Assembly: GCA_035317605.1 (NCBI GenBank)
Contig: DATHGT010000219.1
Location: 1-17,271 of the forward strand
Length of the DNA: 17,271 bases
Direction: 5' to 3'
Source: DATHGT01 sp035317605
GTDB lineage: Bacteria > Methylomirabilota > Methylomirabilia > Rokubacteriales > CSP1-6
Shown: positions 1 through 9,483 of the stretch, in pieces
Layout of the letters: every line of letters begins with the position of its first letter
How positions within the stretch are numbered: position 1 is the stretch's first letter
Program-made: the position numbers and the translations under genes
Notes under the pieces: generated by a model
The model's input: only the letters and a program-made list of their open reading frames with translations
Databases searched by the model: none
Told to the model about the DNA's origin: nothing

Positions 1-851
<851 letters not shown>

Positions 852-980
852 AAGCGATGAACCTGGTCCTCAAGCTCGAACGGTTCCTGCGTGTTGCGTG
901 CAGTCACTCGGCCGAGCGCAAGGTACTCGTTAGAACGGATGGTGCTCACACCTTTTCGGTGAGCCAGTAGCATATGCGAC

Positions 981-992
981 TGTCAAAGAACA
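981..992 (-). promoter_or_regulatory. boxA antitermination element of the rRNA leader
   Basis: On the minus strand this reads TGTTCTTTGACA. It differs from the E. coli rrn boxA (TGCTCTTTAACA) at two positions and is very like the Bacillus type (TGTTCTTTGA). It sits in the expected place, between the rRNA promoter and 16S. In known systems NusB-S10 bind boxA RNA and help RNA polymerase resist Rho on the untranslated rRNA. Its TTGACA could be mistaken for a -35 box, but no -10 hexamer follows at the right distance. Confidence 0.75.
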
Positions 993-996
993 CGAC

Positions 997-1016
997 GGTC
1001 AGCTTGGAAGGTGACC
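997..1016 (-). promoter_or_regulatory. boxB-like hairpin upstream of boxA
   Basis: GGTCA and TGACC form a perfect 5-bp stem around a 10-nt loop, 4 nt upstream of boxA in the direction of transcription. The hairpin-then-boxA order matches the boxB-boxA layout of rrn leaders. The sequence of rrn boxB hairpins is poorly conserved, so only the position and the stem support the call. Confidence 0.5.
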
Positions 1017-1064
1017 GGACTTTACTCCTAAACCATTGGCCCTGCAGGATGCGGGCAAAAACTG

Positions 1065-1093
1065 ACTATACTCAGAAGGCTCTCTGCTGTCAA
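1065..1093 (-). promoter_or_regulatory. rRNA operon promoter (TTGACA-17-TATAGT)
   Basis: On the minus strand a perfect -35 TTGACA (1088-1093) is followed, after exactly 17 bp, by the -10 TATAGT (1065-1070), which matches TATAAT in five of six positions. Transcription should start near 1056-1060 and run left into boxB, boxA and 16S. It is the best sigma-70-type promoter in the window, as expected for rRNA. No strongly A/T-rich UP element is seen upstream, and the -35 lies only 9 bp past the tyrS stop codon. Confidence 0.9.
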
Positions 1094-1102
1094 GCCATTC
1101 CC

Positions 1103-2365
<1,263 letters not shown>

Positions 2366-2373
2366 CAGCCAGC

Positions 2374-2402
2374 ATTCTCAACTCTGCCCGGGAAGGATTC
2401 AA
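2374..2402 (-). promoter_or_regulatory. Candidate tyrS promoter, leaderless geometry
   Basis: On the minus strand TTGAAT (2397-2402; 4 of 6 to TTGACA), a 17-bp spacer and GAGAAT (2374-2379; 4 of 6 to TATAAT) end 8 nt before the tyrS ATG. Transcription would then start at or within a base or two of the start codon. Each box alone is weak. The support is the exact spacing and the same geometry at three other genes here. A rival -10 (TATACT, 2441-2446) lies further upstream but has no -35. Confidence 0.5.
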
Positions 2403-2442
2403 GTGGCCGCGTTTGAAGGGAAGCGTGGGCGGAAGGCGTCAG

Positions 2443-2448
2443 TATAAT
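2443..2448 (+). promoter_or_regulatory. Consensus -10 box of the PBP gene, leaderless geometry
   Basis: A perfect TATAAT ends 9 nt before the ATG at 2458, so the transcript would start 1-4 nt before the start codon. There is no convincing -35 at 16-18 bp and no TG extension. No Shine-Dalgarno precedes the ATG. The octamer AGTATAAT is nearly symmetric: read on the other strand it gives TATACT, so the element could fire in both directions. Confidence 0.6.
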
Positions 2449-2457
2449 GTTGGGCGC

Positions 2458-4752
2458 ATGGCCGCTCGGAACGGGAAGCCCCGAGGGGAAGGCGGCTCCG
2501 ACTCCCCGCTGCGGCGTTGGGTGCGACGGTCGCTGATTGGTGTCGGCGTCGTGACCCTCGTGATCGGATCCGGGATCGGGGTCGCCGCGCTGTGGGCGTT
2601 CATGATCCTGCCCCGCTCACTGCCGCCGGTCAGCGCGCTCGAGACCTTTCAGCCGATTCTGGGCACCAAGATCTACGACGACAACGACGAGCTGTTGACC
2701 GAGCTGCACGTCGAGCGGCGGATCTTCGTCCCCCTCACCCGCATTCCCAAGTCGCTCAAGGACGCGATCATCGCCACCGAGGATCGCCGTTTCTACTCAC
2801 ACTGGGGCGTCGATCCTCTCGGCATCGCACGGGCCGTATATCAGAACTACCGGCGGGGTCGAATCGTCGAGGGCGGAAGCACGATCACCCAGCAGCTCAC
2901 CAAGGTGCTCTTCCTGACGCCGGACAAGAGCCTGGAGCGGAAGCTCAAGGAGGCGATCCTCGCCCTCGAGCTCGAACGGCGGTACTCGAAGACGCGCATC
3001 CTCGAGATGTACCTCAACCAGGTGTATTTCGGTCACGGCGCCTACGGCGTGGAGGCGGCGGCCCGCACGTATTTTGGAAAGTCCGTCTCCGAGCTGACCC
3101 TCCAAGAATCGGCGTTGCTGGCCGGCCTGCCCCGTGCTCCGTCCGGCTATTCTCCGTTCGACCACCCGGACGCGGCTCGGCGCCGACGCGAGGTGGTCCT
3201 GCGCCGGATGGCCGAATTCGGCGTGCTGCGCGAGGGCGAGGGCGCCCGCCTGGCGAAGACCGATCTCGGTCTCATCCCACCCGAGCGCCGGCGCAACACC
3301 GGGCAGTACTTTCTCGAATATGTTCAGCAGGCCCTGGAGGCGAAGTACGGCGCAGACATGGTCTTCAAGGGCGGACTGCGGGTTTACACGACGCTCAACC
3401 CGTCCATGCAGCTCGCGGCGGAGCAAGCGCTCCGTGATGGTCTCCGGGCGTTGGAAGCGCGAACGGTCAAGCCACGGCCCGGGGAACATCCGGAGGGCGC
3501 CGTGATCACCGTCGAGCCGCAGACGGGATACGTCAAGGCCATCGTGGGCGGATACGACTTCTTCCGCAGTGAGTTCAACCGAGCGGTTCAGGCCAAGCGA
3601 CAGCCGGGGTCGGCCTTCAAGCCGTTCGTCTACATCGCCGCGCTGGAGAGCGGCCTCACGCCGGCCACCCGCATCGAGGACGCGCCGGTGGCGTACACGG
3701 TGGGCAACACCGTCTGGAAGCCCGAAAACTACGACCGAAAGTTCCGCGGCTCCACGACCCTCCAGCAGGCCATGGAAGAATCGATCAACGTCGTGACCGT
3801 GAAACTTCAGGAGCGCATCGGGATCAACCGGACGATTCAGGTCGCCCGGCGTCTGGGAGTGGCCAGCCCGCTCGATCTCAATCTGAGCCTCGCGCTCGGA
3901 ACCTCGGACCTGACCCTGCTCGAGCTGACCTCGGCCTACGGCGTGCTCGCCAATCAAGGCGTCTGGATGCCGCCCACCGCGATCCGTCACGTGACGAACG
4001 CCCAGGGCAAGCTCCTCGAGGAGCACGTCCCGGAAGGCCGTGAGGCGCTCAGTCCCGAGATGGCTTACGTCATCACGCACATGCTGCGTGGCGTGGTCGA
4101 GCGGGGCACCGGGCAGGGCGCGAAGGCCTTGGGGCGCCCCATCGCTGCGAAGACGGGTACGACGAACGACTATTCGAACGCGTGGTTCATCGGCTTCACG
4201 CCGCATCTCTCCACCGGCGTGTGGATCGGCTACGACCGCCCGCGCAGTCTTGGGCGAGAGGAGACCGGTGGCCGGACAGCCGTGCCGATCTGGACCGCGT
4301 ACATGGCCAAGATCCTGGGCGATAGCCCGCGCGAAGACTTCCCGGTCCCGGAGCGGGTGTCGCTGGTTCCGATCGATCTGGACCCGTCGAACGAGTGCGT
4401 GCGCGTGGTCACGATGGCCTTCGTGCGCGGGACCGAGCCGGGCGTGTCATGCGGACCCCGCCGCCAGGCCGTGACCCCGACCACGACACCGCCAGCCGTT
4501 GCCCCCGCCACGCCCATGCCGGCGCCGCCCACAGCGCCCGGACCGGCTCCAACCACGAGTCCACTGCCAGCACCGACGGCTCCCGCGCCCAGTCAGACCT
4601 CCTCTTCAGGAGGCCGCGAGACCTGGCCCAGTGCGATGCCCCCGCCCGCGCCGCCGCCGCCGACATCCGGGGCCGCCGTAATGCCACGGCCAGCCGCCGG
4701 GAGCACTCCTCACCCGATCCGCCGCGCGCAGGAGCCGCCTCAGACTCCGTGA
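2458..4752 (+). CDS. mrcA: Class A penicillin-binding protein (PBP1A type)
   Basis: This is a bifunctional peptidoglycan synthase: a glycosyltransferase polymerises lipid II and a transpeptidase cross-links the peptides, outside the inner membrane. The protein has 764 residues from the ATG at 2458. The frame stays open up to a TTG at 2413, but the -10 box lies between, so ATG is preferred. A basic N-terminus and one membrane helix (about 24-46) come first. The GT51 domain follows with catalytic Glu108 in ATEDRRF, then GGSTITQQL and a second Glu region (LELERRYSKTRILEMYLNQ). The transpeptidase has SAFK (Ser385, Lys388), SIN (442-444) and KTGT (565-568). The linker is short, without the large OB insert of E. 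coli PBP1a. About 100 residues at the C-terminus are Pro/Ala/Thr-rich low-complexity sequence. The gene is a single unit between divergent tyrS and convergent glyS. Confidence 0.95.
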   Translation: MAARNGKPRGEGGSDSPLRRWVRRSLIGVGVVTLVIGSGIGVAALWAFMILPRSLPPVSALETFQPILGTKIYDDNDELLTELHVERRIFVPLTRIPKSLKDAIIATEDRRFYSHWGVDPLGIARAVYQNYRRGRIVEGGSTITQQLTKVLFLTPDKSLERKLKEAILALELERRYSKTRILEMYLNQVYFGHGAYGVEAAARTYFGKSVSELTLQESALLAGLPRAPSGYSPFDHPDAARRRREVVLRRMAEFGVLREGEGARLAKTDLGLIPPERRRNTGQYFLEYVQQALEAKYGADMVFKGGLRVYTTLNPSMQLAAEQALRDGLRALEARTVKPRPGEHPEGAVITVEPQTGYVKAIVGGYDFFRSEFNRAVQAKRQPGSAFKPFVYIAALESGLTPATRIEDAPVAYTVGNTVWKPENYDRKFRGSTTLQQAMEESINVVTVKLQERIGINRTIQVARRLGVASPLDLNLSLALGTSDLTLLELTSAYGVLANQGVWMPPTAIRHVTNAQGKLLEEHVPEGREALSPEMAYVITHMLRGVVERGTGQGAKALGRPIAAKTGTTNDYSNAWFIGFTPHLSTGVWIGYDRPRSLGREETGGRTAVPIWTAYMAKILGDSPREDFPVPERVSLVPIDLDPSNECVRVVTMAFVRGTEPGVSCGPRRQAVTPTTTPPAVAPATPMPAPPTAPGPAPTTSPLPAPTAPAPSQTSSSGGRETWPSAMPPPAPPPPTSGAAVMPRPAAGSTPHPIRRAQEPPQTP

Positions 4753-4759
4753 ACCCCCG

Positions 4760-6238
4760 TCAAGGCTTCGCGCGGGAATAGCGCGCGACGGCGTCCGACC
4801 ACGACTCTTCCGCGAGAAGCCCGCGGAAGAGCGCCGGCAATTCAGGGATCGGCACCCTGACCTGCTCCATCGAATCCCGTTCGCGGATCGTCACGCACTG
4901 ATCGCCCGACTCCCCCGTGGCGGAGTCGCCCACCGTTTGCACGTCCACGGTGACGCAGTACGGTGTCCCCACTTCGTCCTGACGCCGGTACAGACGACCG
5001 ATCCCGGCCGTGTCGTCGTACATGGTCGTCCACTCGCGCGCGAGCGTCCCGCGAATTGCTTGGGCCGTCGCCACGATTTCCGGGCGCTTCTTGAGGAGCG
5101 GGAGCACCGCGATCTTCGTCGGCGCCAGTTCACGATGCAGGCGCAGGACGACCCGCTTTTCGCCCCGCACTTCTTCCTCACGATACGCGTCGACGAGGAA
5201 GGCCAGGAGACTCCGATCCGCGCCCGCCGACGGCTCGATCACGAACGGCACCACGTGGGTCTTGCGCTCCTCGTCGAAATACGTCAGCGTTTTGCCGCTC
5301 CACTGCGCGTGCTGTTTGAGGTCGAAGTCGGTGCGGTTGGCGATGCCTTCCAGCTCGCTCCATCCGATGGGAAACTCGTACTCGATGTCGGCCGTCCGCT
5401 TGGCGTAGTGGGCCAGCTCGGTCTTCTCGTGCTCCCGGAGCCTGAGCCGCTCCCGCCGCACCCCGTAACGCTGGTACCAGGCGAAGCGCTCCTCGATCCA
5501 GCGGTCGTGCCAGACCTCATCGGCCGGGCGGCCGTCGATGGTGTCGTGGGGATTGACGAAGTACTCGATCTCCATCTGCTCGAACTCGCGGGTCCGAAAG
5601 ATGAAGTTCCCGGGGGTGATCTCGTTGCGGAACGCCTTGCCGATCTGCGCGATGCCGAACGGCAGCTTCAGGCGCATCGACTGGAGCACGTTGTCGAAGT
5701 TGACGAAGATCCCCTGTGCCGTCTCGGGCCGCAGGTAGGTCACCGCGGCGTCCTCCTCGACTGGCCCCATGAACGTCTTGAACATGAGGTTGAACTGGCG
5801 GGGAGCAGTCAGCTCTCCCTTGCCGCACTCCGGACACAACGTGCGCCGAGCCTCGCAGTGACCGCAGGGCTCGCCCGCGGGGATGACGAACCTGTTGCCC
5901 TTGGTGGCCGGACAGAAGTGCGTCCACGGCAGCTCGTCGATCTTGTCGGCGCGGAACCGACGCTGGCAGGCCTTGCAGTCGACCATCGGGTCGGTGAAGT
6001 GGTCCACGTGACCGCTGGCCTTCCAGACGAGGGGATGCATGAGGATCGAGGCGTCGAGCCCGACCATGTCGGCGCGAACCCGCACGTTGTCCCGCCACCA
6101 CACCCGCTTGATGTTGTTCTTCAGCTCGACGCCGAGCGGCCCGTAGTCCCAGCAGGATCCCGTGCCTCCGTAGATCTCGCTCGACTGGAAGATGAACCCG
6201 CGCCGCTTGCACAGCGAGACGATCACGTCCATGTTCAT
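4760..6238 (-). CDS. glyS: Glycyl-tRNA synthetase, single-chain alpha2 type
   Basis: This enzyme charges tRNA-Gly. The protein has 492 residues and is the eukaryote/archaea-like homodimeric form, not the bacterial alpha2beta2 GlyQ/GlyS. The class II core shows GTGSCWDYGPLG (25-36), a Cys-rich insert that looks zinc-binding (CKAC at 88-91, later CGHC and CPEC), motif 2 (GKAFRNEI...REFEQMEIE, about 195-225) and motif 3 (EPSAGADRSLL, about 330-340). A C-terminal anticodon-binding domain begins near 375. The open frame runs further upstream, but the ATG at 6236-6238 overlaps the recO stop as ATGA and has GGGGGAG about 10 nt before it. A second ATG lies two codons later. It is the last gene of the hisS-to-glyS operon and converges with the PBP gene 7 bp away. 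Confidence 0.95.
   Translation of the reverse strand: MNMDVIVSLCKRRGFIFQSSEIYGGTGSCWDYGPLGVELKNNIKRVWWRDNVRVRADMVGLDASILMHPLVWKASGHVDHFTDPMVDCKACQRRFRADKIDELPWTHFCPATKGNRFVIPAGEPCGHCEARRTLCPECGKGELTAPRQFNLMFKTFMGPVEEDAAVTYLRPETAQGIFVNFDNVLQSMRLKLPFGIAQIGKAFRNEITPGNFIFRTREFEQMEIEYFVNPHDTIDGRPADEVWHDRWIEERFAWYQRYGVRRERLRLREHEKTELAHYAKRTADIEYEFPIGWSELEGIANRTDFDLKQHAQWSGKTLTYFDEERKTHVVPFVIEPSAGADRSLLAFLVDAYREEEVRGEKRVVLRLHRELAPTKIAVLPLLKKRPEIVATAQAIRGTLAREWTTMYDDTAGIGRLYRRQDEVGTPYCVTVDVQTVGDSATGESGDQCVTIRERDSMEQVRVPIPELPALFRGLLAEESWSDAVARYSRAKP
4805..4831. repeat. Perfect inverted repeat in the convergent 3' ends
   Basis: CTCTTCCGCG (4805-4814) and CGCGGAAGAG (4822-4831) form a perfect 10-bp stem with a 7-nt loop. 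It lies inside the last codons of glyS and 52 bp past the PBP stop. It would fold in transcripts from either strand. Neither side has a T-tract, so it is not a classical intrinsic terminator. It may act as a pause, a processing stem or a shield for the PBP mRNA 3' end, or it may be chance in GC-rich coding DNA. Confidence 0.45.
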
Positions 6239-7059
6239 GGTCTCGACTCTCCCCCTCGTTGACGCGCCGGCGCGAGTCGCGGGCCGCCGGTGGAGCCCGG
6301 CCACGAACGCTCGATCTCACGCAGGAAGCGCGCCGCCCGCACCGGCTGCCCGGCCAGACCCGTGACGTGCAGATCCACGATCTCACGAACGCGGTCTTCC
6401 GTCGCCCCCAGAGGCAGCCCCATCGCGTCGGCCCACGACGTCGACCGAAGCTGGCGTAGCGTCCAGAGCGTGCTGGCCTCGACGCGGACGGTGTCGCGGG
6501 TCCGGCCCGCGCAGGCGGCACAGGTGACTCCGCCCGCTGCCACGTCGATGGCGATCGACGCCCCCGCCGGGTTCGCCCGGCGACCGCAACCCACGCAGGC
6601 ATCGATCCGCAGCCGATGGCCGAGCGCATCCACGCAGCGGAGGCCGAACGCCGTCGCGGCCCGTCGCGGGGACACCCCGTCTTCCACGCTTCGCAGGGCC
6701 CGAAGGAGCACGTTGTAGACCGTCACGTTGGGATCACGGTCGGCGGTGAGTCGCGCCACGCACTCCACCATCCAGGCCGCCTGTCCCAACCGCTCGAGAT
6801 GACCGCGGACCCGTTCGAACGGGTGAACGATGTCGAAGTGATCGACTTGCACGAGATCGCTTCGTCCCCCGTCGAAGAACACCAGGTCCCCGAGCGTGAG
6901 CAACTCGAGGGCGCTGCCGAACCGGGACCGCATCCGGCGCGCCGCCCGCGCGATGCCCCGGACCTTGCCGACGTCCCGCGAAAAGAACGTCACGATCCGA
7001 TCGCTCTCGCCCAGCGGAACGCTGCCGATCACCACGGCCCGCGTCTTGCCGAGGGCCAT
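6235..7059 (-). CDS. recO: DNA repair protein RecO
   Basis: RecO works with RecR (and RecF) to load RecA on SSB-coated single-stranded DNA during gap repair, and it anneals complementary strands. The protein has 274 residues, a usual size. The N-terminal OB-fold begins with the family pattern TRAVVIGSVPLGESDRIVTFF, followed by a helical part. A zinc-ribbon-like site is formed by CVGC (155-158) and CAAC (180-183). ATG follows the era stop after one nucleotide, and the TGA overlaps the glyS ATG, so translation is probably coupled on both sides. The last 25 residues are rich in Pro, Gly and Arg and are probably disordered. era-recO-glyS order is a classic neighbourhood. Confidence 0.93.
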   Translation of the reverse strand: MALGKTRAVVIGSVPLGESDRIVTFFSRDVGKVRGIARAARRMRSRFGSALELLTLGDLVFFDGGRSDLVQVDHFDIVHPFERVRGHLERLGQAAWMVECVARLTADRDPNVTVYNVLLRALRSVEDGVSPRRAATAFGLRCVDALGHRLRIDACVGCGRRANPAGASIAIDVAAGGVTCAACAGRTRDTVRVEASTLWTLRQLRSTSWADAMGLPLGATEDRVREIVDLHVTGLAGQPVRAARFLREIERSWPGSTGGPRLAPARQRGGESRP

Positions 7060-7060
7060 G

Positions 7061-7969
7061 TCACGAGGTCCTGAGGAAGCCGAATTCCCGCAACGCCCGG
7101 TCGTCTTTCCGCCACTCTGCCCGCACCTGCACGGTGAGGGCGAGGTAGACCTTGATGCCGAAGAACGCCTCCAGATCGCGGCGGGCGGCCGTGCCGATCC
7201 GCTTCAACATGCTCGCGGCGTGACCGATGAGGATGCCCTTCTGCGAGTCGCGCTCCACGAAGATCGTGGCCCGGATATACAGCGCTTCCGGAGCCTTTCG
7301 CTCGGTCAGCTCCTCGACCCTGACGGCGACCGCGTAGGGAATCTCTTCGTGGGTCAGCATGAAGACCTTCTCACGAATCATCTCGGCGACGTAGAAGGTC
7401 TCGGGCTGGTCGCTGGTCGCGTCCGGGGGAAAGAAGGCCGGATGCTCGGGGAGCGCGTCCACGATCAGTCGCAGCAGGCGGTCGCAGTTCGTTCCGTGGA
7501 GCGCTGAGATGGGAACGATCTCTCGAAACCGTCCCGTCCCCTGCCACGCGTCGATCAGCGGCAACAGCCGCGCTTTCGCGCGCAGCCGGTCGGTCTTGTT
7601 GAGAACACAATAGGCCGGCCCTCGATGCCGGACGAGCATCTCGAGGATCTCTGGATCGGGATGCCGGCGCTCCGTGACGTCGGCGATGACGCAGACGAGA
7701 TCGACGTCCTCGAGCGCGCGCTCGATGGTCTGGCGCATGAACGCGCCGAGCTTCCCCGCCGGCGCGTGCAGCCCCGGTGTATCGACGAACACGATCTGGG
7801 CTTCCGGCAGGTTGCGAATCCCCGTGATGCGATTGCGCGTGGTCTGCGGGCGAGGAGACACGATCGCCAGCTTCTCGCCCACCAGACGGTTGAGCAGCGT
7901 CGATTTGCCGGAATTCGGGCGGCCCACGAGGGAAACGAAGCCGGCGCTCGGACGCGCGCGATCATGCAT
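7061..7969 (-). CDS. era: GTPase Era
   Basis: Era is an essential GTPase that binds the 3' end of 16S rRNA and helps 30S assembly. The protein has 302 residues, the family length. G1 is GRPNSGKS (16-23), the switch I region contains TTRNRITGI (43-51), G3 is DTPG (63-66), G4 is NKTD (124-127) and G5 is SAL (155-157). The C-terminal KH RNA-binding domain carries KGILIGHAASMLKRIG (244-259). The frame is open much further upstream, but that part overlaps ybeY in another frame. The ATG at 7967-7969 is chosen because homology starts there and an AAAGG lies about 9 nt upstream. It overlaps the ybeY end by 8 nt, so translational coupling is likely. Confidence 0.96.
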   Translation of the reverse strand: MHDRARPSAGFVSLVGRPNSGKSTLLNRLVGEKLAIVSPRPQTTRNRITGIRNLPEAQIVFVDTPGLHAPAGKLGAFMRQTIERALEDVDLVCVIADVTERRHPDPEILEMLVRHRGPAYCVLNKTDRLRAKARLLPLIDAWQGTGRFREIVPISALHGTNCDRLLRLIVDALPEHPAFFPPDATSDQPETFYVAEMIREKVFMLTHEEIPYAVAVRVEELTERKAPEALYIRATIFVERDSQKGILIGHAASMLKRIGTAARRDLEAFFGIKVYLALTVQVRAEWRKDDRALREFGFLRTS

Positions 7970-8444
7970 GGAGCAGCCCTTTCCACAGCAACGGCGGCAA
8001 TGCCCGGTGCGCCCTCGACAGGATCTCCCGTTCGCGGAGGTGCATGAGGCGAGCTTCGACGGGGTCGCGGTCGTCGTACCCGATGAGGTGCAGGATGCCG
8101 TGGGTGACGAGGAGCTCGAGCTCGAGGTCGAGGGGGACGCCGAGCCGGCGCGACTGGCGCTGGGCGGTATCGAGCGAGACGACGATCTGCCCGACCGGGC
8201 CGGCAGGCGCCTGGGAAATCTCGAGCGGGAAGGCCAGGACATCAGTCCGGTGGCCGACGCCGCGGAAGGCCCGATTGAGCCGGCGGATCTCCGTGTCGTC
8301 GACCACCGTGATCTCGACAACGCCGGCCTCGCGGCCGGCCGCGCGTAGCGTTCGCTCGGAGGCGCGGCGCAACGCGCGCAGGGGCACGCGGCGACGCCGA
8401 GAAGCGCTCAGCGAGACGCGGGATGCCCCCGCGTGCCCGGGCAC
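7962..8444 (-). CDS. ybeY: Endoribonuclease YbeY, with altered metal site
   Basis: YbeY is a metal-dependent RNase linked to 16S 3' maturation and ribosome quality control. The core is clear: VEITVVDDTEIRRLNRAFRG, then HRTDVLAFP, then HGILHLIGYDD. With the GTG start at 8444 (4 nt after the phoH stop) the protein has 160 residues. This start keeps the first strand and helix usual in the family; a GTG at 8387 would cut them off, and the ATG at 8522 would add an unlikely Arg-rich tail inside phoH. No Shine-Dalgarno is visible for any choice. The family metal motif is H-x3-H-x5-H. Here the ligands are His115, His119 and Asp125, so the third His is Asp (codon GAC). The usual GDI before the motif is GQI. 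It lies between its usual partners phoH and era. Confidence 0.9.
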   Translation of the reverse strand: MPGHAGASRVSLSASRRRRVPLRALRRASERTLRAAGREAGVVEITVVDDTEIRRLNRAFRGVGHRTDVLAFPLEISQAPAGPVGQIVVSLDTAQRQSRRLGVPLDLELELLVTHGILHLIGYDDRDPVEARLMHLREREILSRAHRALPPLLWKGLLHA

Positions 8445-8448
8445 GCCG

Positions 8449-9468
8449 CTACGGCGCGTCGGGGGCGGCCTCAGGCGCCGACCGCGAGACCACCGGCCCC
8501 GGGCGCGCGCTGTGCGCGTCATACGCCCGAACGATCGCGGAGACGAGCTGATGGCGGACGACGTCCTGGTCGTCGAAGTAGACGAAGCGGATTCCCGGGA
8601 CGTTGGCCAGAATCGCTTGCACCTCGATGAGTCCCGAATGACGCGAGGACGGGAGGTCGACCTGGGTGATGTCGCCGGTGATGACCATCTTCGAGTTGAA
8701 GCCGAGGCGCGTGAGGAACATCTTCATCTGCTCGGACGTACTGTTCTGCGCCTCGTCGAGGATGATGAACGCGTCGTTGAGCGTGCGCCCGCGCATGTAC
8801 GCGAGCGGGGCGACCTCGATGGCCCCCTTCTCCATGAGGCTCTGGACCTTTTCGCTCTCCAGCATGTCGTAGAGGGCGTCATAGAGAGGGCGCAGATAGG
8901 GATGCACTTTTTCGTAGAGATCGCCGGGCAGGAACCCGAGGCGCTCGCCGGCCTCCACCGCCGGCCGCGTGAGCACGATGCGCGCGACTTCACGCTTCAT
9001 CAGCGATGACACGGCCATGGCGACGGCGAGGAACGACTTGCCCGTCCCCGCGGGACCGATGCCGAAGACCATGTCGTGGGCGCGCATGGCGTCCACGTAC
9101 CGCTTCTGCCCGAGGGTCTTGGGCGCGATCCACTTTCGCCTGGATGGTACGAGGATGGCGTCGGCGAAGACCGACTTGAGGTCGGTGCTTTCGTCGTCCG
9201 CGAGCATGCGTAAGGCCGCTCGCACCTCCACGTTGCGGATGGGCGCGCCGGCTCGCACGAGCTCCGCGAGCTGAACCAGCGCCTTCTCGCCTCGACGCAC
9301 CTGGCTCTCGGCGCCCTTCAGCACGACGTCGTGGCCGCGCGCGACGATCTGGATGTCGAGCTGGGATTCCAGCGTGCGGAGGTGGTCGTCGTTCCTCCCC
9401 AGGAGATGGCCGAGATCGACGTCCTGGGCGAGCGAGATACGGCGCGTGATGGTGGCGGCTTCGCTCAA
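8449..9468 (-). CDS. phoH: PhoH-family ATPase (YbeZ-like)
   Basis: This is a cytoplasmic P-loop NTPase of the PhoH/YbeZ family, which acts with YbeY in rRNA handling. The exact reaction is not settled. The protein has 339 residues. The first 80 look like a KH-type nucleic-acid-binding domain (LRTLESQLDIQIVARG). The ATPase has Walker A GPAGTGKS (138-145), Walker B FIILDEAQ (234-241) and TGD (264-266). The start must be the TTG at 9466-9468: an in-frame stop lies 15 nt upstream, no other start exists between, and GAGG sits 5 nt before the TTG. The C-terminus is Pro/Ala-rich. The gene lies 15 nt after aspS and 4 nt before ybeY. Confidence 0.94.
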   Translation of the reverse strand: MSEAATITRRISLAQDVDLGHLLGRNDDHLRTLESQLDIQIVARGHDVVLKGAESQVRRGEKALVQLAELVRAGAPIRNVEVRAALRMLADDESTDLKSVFADAILVPSRRKWIAPKTLGQKRYVDAMRAHDMVFGIGPAGTGKSFLAVAMAVSSLMKREVARIVLTRPAVEAGERLGFLPGDLYEKVHPYLRPLYDALYDMLESEKVQSLMEKGAIEVAPLAYMRGRTLNDAFIILDEAQNSTSEQMKMFLTRLGFNSKMVITGDITQVDLPSSRHSGLIEVQAILANVPGIRFVYFDDQDVVRHQLVSAIVRAYDAHSARPGPVVSRSAPEAAPDAP

Positions 9469-9483
9469 GTCCCCCTCAGTCTA

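Larger units (their letters stand above)
852..1057 (-). promoter_or_regulatory. rRNA operon leader
   Basis: About 205 nt lie between the predicted rRNA transcription start and the mature 16S 5' end, with no credible gene. Besides the boxB/boxA elements given separately, the leader holds a stem of 6 bp (944-949 GCTCAC with 959-964 GTGAGC). It also holds a weaker pairing, GAACC 859-863 with GGTTC 882-886, close to the 16S end. The leader side of an RNase III processing stem would be expected in this region. Its partner would lie 3' of 16S, outside the window, so this cannot be tested here. Confidence 0.7.

Noticed and set aside
981..986. TTGACA on the minus strand as a second rRNA -35 box
   Set aside because: No -10 hexamer follows at 16-18 bp; the sequence is better explained as part of boxA.
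2413..2457. TTG start at 2413 for the PBP gene
   Set aside because: The likely -10 box lies downstream of it, so this codon would not be in the transcript; the added residues have no homology value.
2797..4206. 469-codon minus-strand open frame
   Set aside because: Antisense shadow of the PBP gene, with no recognisable motif or start signal; the plus strand holds all catalytic motifs.
4937..6262. 441-codon plus-strand open frame
   Set aside because: Antisense shadow of glyS; composition is atypical for a protein and no Shine-Dalgarno or promoter is seen.
7970..8320. N-terminal extension of the era frame (to 419 codons)
   Set aside because: The extra part is Ser/Arg-rich, is an out-of-frame reading of ybeY, and lies before the natural Era start.
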